Assembly: GCF_022479115.1 (NCBI RefSeq)
Contig: NZ_CP092497.1
Span: 3,720,001 to 3,784,000 of the forward strand
DNA from: Amycolatopsis sp. EV170708-02-1
GTDB taxonomy: Bacteria; Actinomycetota; Actinomycetes; Mycobacteriales; Pseudonocardiaceae
Direction: 5' to 3'
DNA: 64,000 nucleotides
Shown here: positions 8,284 through 21,057 of the stretch, one piece after another
How positions within the stretch are numbered: position 1 is the stretch's first letter
How the letters are laid out: each line of letters begins with the position of its first letter
Translations under genes and position numbers: made by a program
The notes under the pieces: model-generated
Database searches by the model: none
The model's input: the letters and a program-made list of their open reading frames with translations, nothing else
What the model was told of the DNA's origin: nothing

Positions 8284-9648
8284 TCAGAAGCCCGCGGTGA
8301 TCCGCGTGAAGTCCCAGTCGTTCTGTGCGATTCCGCTGCAGTTCTCGGCGACCCCGCCGTTCGGGCAGCCCCGGTCACGGTTGGTCGACCAGAACGCCAG
8401 CCGGGCGATCTTGTTGGTCTTCGACCAGTTCGTGATCCGGGTCCAGGTGTCGAGACTCGTCAGTTCCCGCTGGTCCGAAAGGCCGTTCATCCCGCTGATG
8501 CCCAGGTGGGCGTACGCCGTGGCGTCGTCCCACCCGAAGGCCGACTTCAGCTTGTCCCGCAGCCCGTTCGCGGCGTTGATCGTGTTGCCGTACATGTCCG
8601 CGCCGCCACCGAAGTCGAACGGCATGATCGTGTAGACGTCGATCCCGGCGTTCAGCGCCTTCGACTGGTCGATCAGCCGCTGGCCCCAGAAGTTCGGGCC
8701 GGTGGTCGTCGTGCCGAAGGTGAGGATGGTCTGGATGCCGGGGTTGTTCGCCTTCACGATCTTCAGCGCGTTCAGCACACGGTCCTGCACGGCCGCGTTC
8801 TCGAACTCGTCGGTGTTCTCGATGTCGATGTCGATCGCCTTGAGACTGTAGGCGTCGATCACCTTCTGGTAGGCGCCGGCGAGCGCTTCCGGCGTCGAGC
8901 AGTTCGGGCCGAGCTTGTTGCCGCTCCAGCCGCCGAAGGACGGCACGATCTGCCCGCCCGCGGCCTTGATCTGCGCGATCGCGTTCGCGTCGACGCCGCC
9001 CTGCAGCGGACGGCTGCCGTCCCAAGCCGGATTGCAGCCCCCGGACGACAGGATGAACGCCATCGTGAACCACTTGATCCCGGTCGCGTTCATGACGGTC
9101 TGCGGGTTCGGCGGGCTGCCCCAGCCCATGTACAGGTACGGCGCGCCACGGCCGCCGGGCAGCGGCGGGTTGCTCGTGGTCGTCGTCGGAGAGGTCGTGG
9201 TCGTGCTGGTGGGGGTGGTCGGCGTCGTGGTCGTGCCACCGCCCGGATCGCACGAACCACCGTTGATCTTGCAGTTCGCCGGGGCGACATAGCCGCCGGA
9301 ATACTTGACGTTGAAGCCGAAGCTGGTGGAACCGCCGTTGGAAAGGTTGCCATTCCAGGTGTTCTTCACTGTCACGTGCTGCCCGGAGACCGAGTAGCTG
9401 CCGTCCCACAGCGAAGCGATCGAGTGCCCCGCGGGGAGGTCGAATTCGACCGTCCAGGCGGGAAGGCTCGAACCCGAGTTGTTGCTGATCGTGTACTTGC
9501 CTTCCCAGCCCGAGCCCCAATCGGAGCCCTTGCTGAAGGCGGCGCCGACGCCGCCGGCCGCGGAGGCCGGCGCGATCACGAGGACCGCGCCGGCCGTTGC
9601 GGCAGCGGCGGACAGGCCGATGGCCTGGATCCAAGTCCGCTTAGCCAC
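8284..9648 (-). CDS. Secreted GH18 chitinase with CBM2 and Thr/Pro linker
   Basis: About 454 residues. A signal peptide (cleavage near ASA-AG) leads into a CBM2-type module (~30-130; KGSDWGSGWEGKYTISNNSG and FDLPAGHSIASLWDGSYSV), a Thr/Pro-rich linker, and a GH18 domain whose catalytic segment is AIDIDIEN. GTG 9648 is preferred over an in-frame TTG at 9654 because GAGAGG sits six bases before it. It starts only about 10 bp after the upstream chitinase stop, so the two form an operon under the dre-like site at 11454. The CBM2 part is nearly identical in DNA to that of its neighbour. Confidence 0.9.
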   Translation of the reverse strand: MAKRTWIQAIGLSAAAATAGAVLVIAPASAAGGVGAAFSKGSDWGSGWEGKYTISNNSGSSLPAWTVEFDLPAGHSIASLWDGSYSVSGQHVTVKNTWNGNLSNGGSTSFGFNVKYSGGYVAPANCKINGGSCDPGGGTTTTPTTPTSTTTTSPTTTTSNPPLPGGRGAPYLYMGWGSPPNPQTVMNATGIKWFTMAFILSSGGCNPAWDGSRPLQGGVDANAIAQIKAAGGQIVPSFGGWSGNKLGPNCSTPEALAGAYQKVIDAYSLKAIDIDIENTDEFENAAVQDRVLNALKIVKANNPGIQTILTFGTTTTGPNFWGQRLIDQSKALNAGIDVYTIMPFDFGGGADMYGNTINAANGLRDKLKSAFGWDDATAYAHLGISGMNGLSDQRELTSLDTWTRITNWSKTNKIARLAFWSTNRDRGCPNGGVAENCSGIAQNDWDFTRITAGF

Positions 9649-9658
9649 TGTCAACCTC

Positions 9659-11295
<1,637 letters not shown>

Positions 11296-11453
11296 TTCAC
11301 TCCTTACAACCCGGTGCCGGGAAATGATCTTGGAGATGATTTCGTCAAAGGGAAATCGGCGACATCGCGTTGCCTCGGCCGAAACCGGGCAGGCGGGGAT
11401 GAGTCTTCATCGACCACCTCCATGCGGAACGCTTTGTTGCGGGAGACGGTACG

Positions 11454-11465
11454 TGGTCTGGACCA
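11454..11465. promoter_or_regulatory. DasR-responsive element (dre) upstream of chitinase operon
   Basis: TGGTCTGGACCA is a 12-base element matching the TGGTCTRGACCA repeat known from Streptomyces chitinase promoters and the DasR operator core. It lies about 160 bp upstream of the chitinase operon start. The rest of 11296-11556 shows no gene. Confidence 0.75.
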
Positions 11466-11556
11466 ATATGGGAAGCATCACTACGTAGAGTGGTGATTTT
11501 CCTGCGAACGGCCTAATACGTTCGACAGCGTTAACCGTTCACTGGTTCGGTGCCAT

Positions 11557-11988
11557 TCAGCGGCGGAATTCGTCCATTTCGCCGAGGCGGGCGATATTGG
11601 CCGATTCATCGGGGTCGGGCACGACCCCGGAAAGGAACACGTCGGTGATTTCGACGGCCACGTCGGGAGCGAGCCGCTTGAGGCTCAGTGCCAGCACGTT
11701 CGCGTCGTTCCACTTGCGCGCGCCCGCGGCGATCCAGGTGTCCCAGGCCAGCGCGGCGCGGACTCCTGGCACCTTGTTGGCCGCGATGGCCGTGCCCGTC
11801 CCGGTCCAGCACATCACCACGCCGAAATCGGCCTCGCCGTCCGCGACCGCCCTGCCCACCGCCGCGCCGAGTTCCGGCCAGACGTCCGACGCCGCGGGCC
11901 GGAGCACCTCGTGGCCCGCCTCGGCGAGATAGGCCTGGACGGCGTCCGTGGTGGCGTTCCGGTCGTCGGCGGCGAAGGCGATCCTCAT
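11557..11988 (-). CDS. RpiB/LacA/LacB-family sugar-phosphate isomerase
   Basis: 143 residues, the family size. It opens MRIAFAADDRNATT, and the conserved block VVMCWTGTGTAIAANKVPGVRAAL (~57-80) corresponds to the RpiB active-site stretch with its Cys. A DANVLALSLKRL segment follows, as in RpiB. The family interconverts ribose/ribulose 5-phosphate or related aldose-ketose phosphates. The CWTGTGT variation differs from classic RpiB (CGSGIG), so the substrate may be another pentose or hexose phosphate. A stand-alone gene. Confidence 0.8.
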   Translation of the reverse strand: MRIAFAADDRNATTDAVQAYLAEAGHEVLRPAASDVWPELGAAVGRAVADGEADFGVVMCWTGTGTAIAANKVPGVRAALAWDTWIAAGARKWNDANVLALSLKRLAPDVAVEITDVFLSGVVPDPDESANIARLGEMDEFRR

Positions 11989-12048
11989 GTCCGGATCGTA
12001 ACGCCGCGTCGACAGGTGACGAACCGCAAGTCATGGGAGGATCTCGGC

Positions 12049-12678
12049 GTGGACTCGTCTGCGGAGGAGCACCAGGTCCAGCGTGACCAGGAGATCGCAC
12101 GGACACGGATTCTCGAAACCGCCGCCCGCCTGATCGGCGAGGCAGGCTTCGCCCGGCTCAAGATCGGCATGATCTGCGCCAGGACCGGCTATCCCAGCGG
12201 CGTCGTCTACCAGTTGTTCGGGTCGAAGGAGACGCTGGTGCAGCGGCTCGTCGAGTTCGCCGCGGAGAAGTTCGCCGACGTCTTCAGCGCCGCGGTCGCC
12301 ACGCGGACCGGCGGGCTGACGCCCAGCCCGATGGACATGCTGCGCGCCCTGCTGGACATCTTCTTCGAGCTGCTCACCGACATGCCGCCGCTGAACCGGG
12401 CGTTCGTGGTGCTCTGGACGGACGCGACCGTCGGCGATCCGGCGGTGCGGTCGGCGATGACCGAGGCCGACCGCCGGTACCGGTTCGCCATCGCGCAGAC
12501 CGTCGCCGCCGGGCTCGCGGACGGGTCCATCACCGGCGTCCGCGACCCGGACGCCTACGCGGCCGCGCTGGTGGGGCAGCTGCGGGGGATCGCCGTGGCC
12601 TCGATCATCGACCCCGGCGGGATCGATCTGCGCGCCGTCCGCGCGGAGATGGAGTACGCCGTGGACCGGCTCGCCTAA
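12049..12678 (+). CDS. TetR family transcriptional regulator
   Basis: 209 residues. The N-terminal helix-turn-helix (~15-65) shows ARTRILETAARLIGEAGFARLKIGMICARTGYPSGVVYQLFGSKETLV. The C-terminal domain (ALVGQLRGIAVASIIDP) is of the TetR_C_11/16 style. GTG 12049 is chosen for the GGGAGG 8 bp upstream. It is convergent with the DM13 gene, overlapping it by four bases at the stops. Target unknown. Confidence 0.8.
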   Translation: MDSSAEEHQVQRDQEIARTRILETAARLIGEAGFARLKIGMICARTGYPSGVVYQLFGSKETLVQRLVEFAAEKFADVFSAAVATRTGGLTPSPMDMLRALLDIFFELLTDMPPLNRAFVVLWTDATVGDPAVRSAMTEADRRYRFAIAQTVAAGLADGSITGVRDPDAYAAALVGQLRGIAVASIIDPGGIDLRAVRAEMEYAVDRLA

Positions 12679-13222
12679 AGAGTCTTGGCCAGCTCGGCCG
12701 CGCCGAAGGAGACGTTGAACCGATCGCACCAGATCGTCACGCTCGAATAGCGCGCGAGATCGGTGCCCGCGGGCAGGGTGTAGTTCTGGCTTCCCTTGTT
12801 GCCCTTGAGTTTTCCGGCGCTCACGTACGCGCCGTCGTCGAACACGGACCAGCCGGCCTTGCCGGGAATGACCGGCGCGTCGGTGAGCCAGACCCGCAGA
12901 TCCGGGCCGTTGCTCGTGTCGAGGTTCTCGAGGCGCAGCACCAGGGATCCGTCGGCCGCGCGCAGGATCCGGACGTCGCCGGTGGTCGCGTGCTCGTGGC
13001 TGATCAGCGCGCCGGTCGCCACGACCGTGGGCTCTTTCGGGCGGGCGCGGCACTTTCCGACGGCAGAGCCGAGGGCGCGGCCGAAGGCTGGGCGACGACG
13101 GGTGCGGCCTCCTGGACCGTTTCGTTCACCCAGAGCTTCCACGGCTGGAACCAGTAGAGGCCCGCGGCCACCGCCACCACCAGTCCGGCCGCCACGACGG
13201 CGAGTACGCGCTTGCGTTTCAT
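12675..13222 (-). CDS. DM13-domain membrane-anchored protein, frameshifted
   Basis: The first 65 residues give a short basic N terminus, one membrane helix (VLAVVAAGLVVAVAAGLYWF) and a Pro/Ala-rich stalk. The DM13 domain follows in another frame: ATGDVRILRAADGSLVLRLENLDTSNGPDLRVWLTDAP through to YSSVTIWCDRFNVSFGAAEL. Adding one base to the C run on the coding strand (complement of 13039-13041) joins the two as ...AAPAPKEPTVV. DM13 is an extracytoplasmic electron-transfer-like or binding domain. A complete protein would be about 182 residues. Confidence 0.8.
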
Positions 13223-13268
13223 GCGTTCATTGAACCCCGTGAGCGCGGGAAACGCGGTTACCGAACTC

Positions 13269-14294
13269 TTACGGCGTGAGCACCACCTTGCCCGCGATCG
13301 TGCCGGACTCGGCCAGCCGCATCGCTTCCGCGGCCCGGCTCAGCGGCAGCCGCGCCGCGACCTGGGCCGTGATCGTGCCGTTCTCGAGCGCCGTGAAAAC
13401 CTGGGTGAGGTCCTCGCGCAGGCGCGCGCGGAACCGGTTCTTCGCGAAGGATCGTCCGGCCCAGACATTGAAGAAGTACGCGTTGCGGCTGTTGGGCAAG
13501 CTGTTCCAAAGCAGCACGCGAGCGAGGATCTTGAGCACGGGCAACCGCTTGGAGCCCTCGTCGTCGCGCGTCGCGGCACTGCCGTAGGAGACGAGGGTGC
13601 CGCCGCGGGCGAGCAGCTTCCACGAAGCGGGCACGCTGGCGCCGCCGACGTGGTCGAAGACGGCGTCGACCCCCTCGGGCGCGAGCTCGCGGACACGTGC
13701 GGAGATGTCTTCGGTCCGGTAGTCGATCGGCATGACTCCCTTGCGCCGCAACGCTTCGTGGTGCCGCTTCGACGCCGTGCCGAGCACCTGCACGCCCGCG
13801 TGCGCGGCGAGCTGGACCAGCAGCGAGCCGACGCCGCCGTTCGCGCCGTGGACCAGGATCGTCTGCCCGGCGCGCACCCGGGCCTTGCGGTGCAGCATCT
13901 GCCAGGCGGTGATGCCGTTGACCACCGCGGTCTCGGCCTCTTCCGCGCCGAGGCCGTCCGGGACGGGCACGACGTCGGCGGCGTCGAGGAGCACGTGGCT
14001 GGCCCAGCTCCCGACCTTCGTCAGCGCGGCGACCCGGCGGCCGGCGAGGGCGCTGCCGACCCCGTCGCCGGTGGTCAGCACGGTGCCGACCAGGTCGTAG
14101 CCGGGGACGAAGGGGAAGGGCGGCTGGTCGTAGTACTTGCCACGGCGCATCTGCTGCTCGGCGAACGAGACGCCGGTCGCCTCCATCGCGATCACGACCT
14201 GGCCGGGGCCGGGTTCGGGGAGCGGGCGTTCCCGCAGCTCCAGGCCTTCCGGCTCGACCTTGCCCGGCAGGACCACTTCGGTCAGCGTGCTCAT
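13269..14294 (-). CDS. Zinc-type MDR reductase (quinone oxidoreductase-like)
   Basis: 341 residues with the medium-chain dehydrogenase/reductase layout: an N-terminal GroES-like domain (EATGVSFAEQQMRRGKYYDQPPFPFVPGYDLVGTV) and a Rossmann domain with ILVHGANGGVGSLLVQLAAHAG (~145-166). It lacks the zinc-ligand pattern of true alcohol dehydrogenases, which favours a zinc-independent quinone or enone reductase that uses NADPH. It diverges from a BASS transporter across about 170 bp carrying an AT-rich dyad. Confidence 0.85.
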   Translation of the reverse strand: MSTLTEVVLPGKVEPEGLELRERPLPEPGPGQVVIAMEATGVSFAEQQMRRGKYYDQPPFPFVPGYDLVGTVLTTGDGVGSALAGRRVAALTKVGSWASHVLLDAADVVPVPDGLGAEEAETAVVNGITAWQMLHRKARVRAGQTILVHGANGGVGSLLVQLAAHAGVQVLGTASKRHHEALRRKGVMPIDYRTEDISARVRELAPEGVDAVFDHVGGASVPASWKLLARGGTLVSYGSAATRDDEGSKRLPVLKILARVLLWNSLPNSRNAYFFNVWAGRSFAKNRFRARLREDLTQVFTALENGTITAQVAARLPLSRAAEAMRLAESGTIAGKVVLTP

Positions 14295-14326
14295 CCCGTA
14301 CTCCCTGAGTGCTTGTCGGTTGCGTT

Positions 14327-14343
14327 ATAGCTTGTAACTATAG
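14327..14343. promoter_or_regulatory. AT-rich dyad upstream of the reductase gene
   Basis: TATAG-N7-CTATA sits about 33 bp upstream of the reductase start in otherwise GC-rich DNA. It could be an operator or a promoter element for either divergent gene; no regulator gene adjoins it. Confidence 0.4.
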
Positions 14344-14463
14344 TGAGCACTGCTCTCGGGAATGTCAAGCGGGATCACGGCTGGGTTTCGGTGCCTTGAC
14401 CGGGTTCCCGCCGCTTGACACGATTGCCGATCTGAAAAGGGCATATCGGACGGAGGCCCCTCG

Positions 14464-15330
14464 ATGGGTTCGGCGATGTTTTCGATCCTCCTGCCGGTAG
14501 CGCTGGCGCTCGTCATGTTCGGGCTGGGGCTGACCCTGACCGTCGGCGACTTCACGCGGGTGCTGAAGTACCCGAAGGCCGCCGTCATCGCGCTGGTGTG
14601 CCAGATGATCGTGCTGCCCGTGATCTGCGTCGGCCTCATCCTGCTGTTCGGCCTCGAAGGCGTGCTCGCGGTCGGCATGATGCTGCTCGTCGCCTCGCCC
14701 GGCGGAACGTCGGCGAACCTGTTCAGTCACCTCGCCGGTGGCGACGTCGCCCTCAACGTCACGCTCACGGCGATCAACTCCGTGCTGGCCGTGTTCACCC
14801 TGCCGCTGGTGGTCGGCCTGTCGATGGCCGGATTCCTCGACGGCGGCGGCTCGGTCGGGCTCCAGCCCGCGAAGTTCGTGCAGGTCTTCGCGATCGTGCT
14901 GATCCCGGTCGTGGTCGGGATGGCCGTGCGGAGCCGGTTCACCGCCTGGGCCGAGCGGATGCGCAAACCGGTCAAGATCGGCTCCGCCGTGGTGCTCGTG
15001 CTGGTGATCGCGGCCGCGATCGCGCAGGAATTCCGGACGCTGGTGGACAACATCGGCACCCTCGGGCCGGTGGCGCTGGCGCTTTCCGTGCTCAGCCTCG
15101 CGATCGGGTACTACGTGCCGCGGCTGTTCCGGGTGGACCGCGGGCAGGCGATCGCGTCCGCCATGGAGATCGGTGTCCACAACGCCACCCTCGCGATCGC
15201 CGTGGCGTATTCCGTGCTCGGCGACAAGGCGATGGCCGTGCCCGCCGGGGTCTACGGCGTGCTCATGTTCCTGCCCGCCGGGATCGCGGCCTTCCTGTTG
15301 TCCCGCAGCAAGGAGAGCGCGCCGGTCTGA
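14464..15330 (+). CDS. Bile acid:sodium symporter (BASS) family transporter
   Basis: 288 residues with about nine or ten hydrophobic segments. Family marks include ALVMFGLGLTLTVGDFTRVLKYPKA near the N terminus, VASPGGTSANLFSHLAGGDVALNVTLTAINS (~79-110) and EIGVHNATLAIAVAYSVLG (~236-254). BASS proteins import organic anions with sodium. It sits alone between the divergent reductase and a short gap before an alpha/beta hydrolase, possibly in one transcript with the latter. Substrate not predictable. Confidence 0.9.
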   Translation: MGSAMFSILLPVALALVMFGLGLTLTVGDFTRVLKYPKAAVIALVCQMIVLPVICVGLILLFGLEGVLAVGMMLLVASPGGTSANLFSHLAGGDVALNVTLTAINSVLAVFTLPLVVGLSMAGFLDGGGSVGLQPAKFVQVFAIVLIPVVVGMAVRSRFTAWAERMRKPVKIGSAVVLVLVIAAAIAQEFRTLVDNIGTLGPVALALSVLSLAIGYYVPRLFRVDRGQAIASAMEIGVHNATLAIAVAYSVLGDKAMAVPAGVYGVLMFLPAGIAAFLLSRSKESAPV

Positions 15331-15344
15331 GCTAGTTTGGGGGC

Positions 15345-16148
15345 GTGGTTCGTTCCCCCATCGGCGAAATCCTCGACGTGAACGGTGTCGCCGTCCATGT
15401 GCGCCAGGACGGCGCCGGGCCGCCGATGGTGCTGCTGCACGGGTATTGCGGCTCGGTGCACTGGTTCGACCGGCTTACCCTCGGCCTGTCCGCGGCGCAT
15501 CACGTGATCCGCGTGGATCTGCTGGGGCACGGCTGCACCGGTGGTTCTTCCGGGCTCGACGCGGTGTCGCAGGCGCGCATGGTGGCCGGCGTCCTCGATG
15601 CGCTGGGCGTCGAGGATGTCCTGGTCGCCGGTCATTCCTTCGGCGCGGATGTCGCGTTGGCGCTGGCCGGGATCACGCCACGGGTGCGGTCCGTGGTGCT
15701 GATCGGGCAGGCGCCGGACTACGGCTACGCGTCCTTTCCGCCGGGCAGCGCGGTTTTGCTGCCGATGGTCAGCGCGCTCGTGCGGCTCGTGGCCCACCGC
15801 CCGTGGGTGCGGTTCGCTTCACGGTTCCGGCGTTCGGACTGGTTCGGCGATCCCTTGCAGGACCTTGCCGATCACGCCGTTACTTCGCCCGCGATGGCGC
15901 GAGTGGTGCTCATGGAACGCGCGCGACTGCTCGCGTTTCGTCCTCTCGACGCGCAAGTGGCGGCGTTGGGGTTGCCGTGCCTGGTGATTCTCGGGCGGCG
16001 GGATCGTTTTTACGACTGTGACAAGACTTTCGCGCGTTATTCGGCGGTCGGGGCGCGCGTGGAGGTCGTGGAAGGTGCCGGGCACTCGCCGTTCTTGGAG
16101 CGGCCGGGCGAGGTCGCGCGGTTGCTTCGGGAGTTCAGGGCCTCGTGA
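15345..16148 (+). CDS. Alpha/beta hydrolase
   Basis: 267 residues. The oxyanion region is VLLHGYCGSVHWFDRL, the nucleophile elbow VAGHSFGADVALALAG (Ser ~ residue 93), and the C-terminal half has a PCLVILGRRDRFYD acid region and GAGHSPFLERPGEV with the catalytic His. GTG start at 15345, 14 bases after the BASS gene stop. Its stop codon lies in CTCGTGAGTG, the same sequence that forms one arm of palindromes elsewhere in the window. Substrate unknown. Confidence 0.88.
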   Translation: MVRSPIGEILDVNGVAVHVRQDGAGPPMVLLHGYCGSVHWFDRLTLGLSAAHHVIRVDLLGHGCTGGSSGLDAVSQARMVAGVLDALGVEDVLVAGHSFGADVALALAGITPRVRSVVLIGQAPDYGYASFPPGSAVLLPMVSALVRLVAHRPWVRFASRFRRSDWFGDPLQDLADHAVTSPAMARVVLMERARLLAFRPLDAQVAALGLPCLVILGRRDRFYDCDKTFARYSAVGARVEVVEGAGHSPFLERPGEVARLLREFRAS

Positions 16149-16172
16149 GTGACCTTGGTAGCTTGCTGCGAC

Positions 16173-16213
16173 CGTGTGGATTTCTGGGCATCCAACGTCC
16201 CAAAATCCACACG
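16173..16213. repeat. Inverted repeat CGTGTGGATTT...AAATCCACACG
   Basis: CGTGTGGATTTCTGGG pairs with CCCAAAATCCACACG nine bases later, with one mismatch and one-base offset. It lies in the 200-bp gap after the hydrolase gene, which otherwise shows only the next gene's leader. Confidence 0.75.
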
Positions 16214-16351
16214 ATCGGCGGCGACCCACGAGTCGGCGCACGACCTGAGATGTCGCCGGAATTCGGCAACAGGCTCCATCGCGCGGACTGTAACGCGCAC
16301 GATTCCTTCGACGACCGACTTCGTGCCACGCGCAGTCGCTCTGGAGGGGAA

Positions 16352-16960
16352 ATGGTCCGATACGTAAAGAAGCCCGTCACCTACAGTGCCATCAAGTACA
16401 CCGGAGACGTAGCAGCGTTCACGAACGCGCTTGCCGCGGCTTCCACCCAAATCGGGTTCGAGGTCTTCGCCGGAGCCAATCACTTGGTTGTGCGATGCGG
16501 AGCCACGGCGTTCACCGAGATGGTCGAAATCTGGCCGAATCAGTACTTGGTTTTCGGTGAGTCGCAGGCGGAAAGGCCGTATGCGAGCGATTTGGCAGGA
16601 CTGGCACCGTATGGCGATGTCTACGTGACGACGAGTGGAGGTGAGCCGGGTCAAAGTGAAGCCGGGACAGTGCAGTACTTCACCCTTCGCCCGGGAAAAA
16701 TCGCCGCGATCGAATGGACAGGCGCGAACTTTTCGGCCGTCCAGGGGTTCTGCTCGCACTGGGGAATGGAGGCAGTGAACAACGGTGACGGAACCATCAG
16801 TGTCAGCGGGGGGACGGGGGCGGGCGACCACATTCCTACGGGCTATTGGATCTCCAACGGCCTGGCGATGGCCACGTCGACCGAGCAACTGAATCAGGGA
16901 TATGTGCGGCTGCCAGGGGACGGTGTGGGCCCGTACCAGTACGACATCCGGCTGAGTTAG
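16352..16960 (+). CDS. Phage-like protein of unknown function with an internal duplication
   Basis: 202 residues from ATG 16352, with GGAGGGG just upstream. Two units are visible: MVRYVKKPVTYSAIKYTGD... (1-~85) and YFTLRPGKIAAIEWTGANFSAVQGFCSHWG (~108-140). Each has a basic lead followed by A-I-x-(Y/W)-TG and a helix, the shape of small phage proteins beginning RKKPVxxEAxQWTGD. No signal peptide or membrane segment. Codon use is less GC-biased than that of neighbours (many A/T-ending codons), suggesting transfer. I do not recognise a function; cargo from a former phage is one possibility. Confidence 0.6.
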   Translation: MVRYVKKPVTYSAIKYTGDVAAFTNALAAASTQIGFEVFAGANHLVVRCGATAFTEMVEIWPNQYLVFGESQAERPYASDLAGLAPYGDVYVTTSGGEPGQSEAGTVQYFTLRPGKIAAIEWTGANFSAVQGFCSHWGMEAVNNGDGTISVSGGTGAGDHIPTGYWISNGLAMATSTEQLNQGYVRLPGDGVGPYQYDIRLS

Positions 16961-16974
16961 CTCTCATGTTCGGC

Positions 16975-17010
16975 GGTGGAGCGGTGACGGCGGCCCGGCA
17001 TCGCTCCACC
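16975..17010. terminator. Hairpin terminator between convergent genes
   Basis: GGTGGAGCG and CGCTCCACC form a perfect 9-bp stem around an 18-base loop. It lies just between the phage-like gene and the convergent aminotransferase-type gene. Confidence 0.6.
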
Positions 17011-17019
17011 CCGATCCAC

Positions 17020-20479
<3,460 letters not shown>

Positions 20480-20495
20480 GCTCCGTATGCTCGAA

Positions 20496-20515
20496 CCATC
20501 ACATAGATGTGAAGG
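20496..20515. promoter_or_regulatory. MerR-type operator/promoter dyad
   Basis: CCATCACATAGATGTGAAGG is a nearly perfect dyad. On the minus strand it follows directly on TTGACC, the usual place of a MerR-type operator inside a stretched -35/-10 spacer for the divergent MFS gene. Confidence 0.6.
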
Positions 20516-20543
20516 TCAAGTCGGCCGGGGTGAGGTGGCGCAC

Positions 20544-20906
20544 ATGCGGATCGGGGAGCTGGCGGAGCGGACGGGGACGTCGCGCCGTCTGCTGCGGTAC
20601 TACGAAGAGCAGGGTCTCATCGTCTCGGAGCGGCTGGCGAACGGCTACCGCGACTACGCCGAGCCGTCGGTCGACCGGGTCATCCAGGTGCGCGGCCTGC
20701 TCGACGCCGGGCTGCCGACCAGGATCATCAAGCAGATCCTGCCGTGCCTGGACAAACCCCGGCAGATCTACTTCCCGGACGCGACCCCGGAGATGCTCGA
20801 AACCCTGGAGGCCGAACGCGACCGGATGACCCGGCGCGCCGAATGCCTGCTCCGCAACCGGGACGCCATCACCGAGTACCTCGTCGCCGTCCGCGCCCGC
20901 CGGTGA
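20544..20906 (+). CDS. MerR-family transcriptional regulator
   Basis: 120 residues. MRIGELAERTGTSRRLLRYYEEQGLIVSERLANGYRDYAEPSVDRV is the standard MerR winged HTH (1-45), followed by a coiled helix (LEAERDRMTRRAECLLRNRDAITEYL) for dimerisation. No cysteine-rich metal loop is seen, so an organic effector is more likely. It is divergent from the MFS pump and probably controls it. Confidence 0.85.
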   Translation: MRIGELAERTGTSRRLLRYYEEQGLIVSERLANGYRDYAEPSVDRVIQVRGLLDAGLPTRIIKQILPCLDKPRQIYFPDATPEMLETLEAERDRMTRRAECLLRNRDAITEYLVAVRARR

Positions 20907-20910
20907 GCTG

Positions 20911-20988
20911 AAGGGAGCTTTCCCCTCATCTGACGCGGGTAAAGCGCCCTTCGCCGCGTCTCATGTGGGGAAAGTCCCCTTCGGCGCA
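20911..20988. repeat. Intergenic repeat block, GAAGG...CCTTC with ATCTGACG core
   Basis: Two short imperfect dyads (AAGGGAGCTTTCCCC and GGGGAAAGTCCCCTTCG) flank ATCTGACGCGG and CGCGTCTCATG. The parts match the repeat at 8184-8274. Confidence 0.65.
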
Positions 20989-20996
20989 CATCGCTC

Positions 20997-21045
20997 TTGA
21001 CAGGGTGAGAAAGCGCTTTCAGGATGTGGCTAGGAAAGCGCTTTC
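20997..21045 (+). promoter_or_regulatory. Promoter with two LacI-family operators
   Basis: TTGACA (20997-21002) is a good -35 box. Two identical perfect palindromes, GAAAGCGCTTTC, sit at 21009-21020 and 21034-21045, 25 bp centre to centre: one in the -35/-10 spacer and one over the start region. The sequence is of the LacI/GalR/CcpA operator type. No LacI gene is in the window. Confidence 0.8.
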
Positions 21046-21057
21046 AAAGGAGAACGG

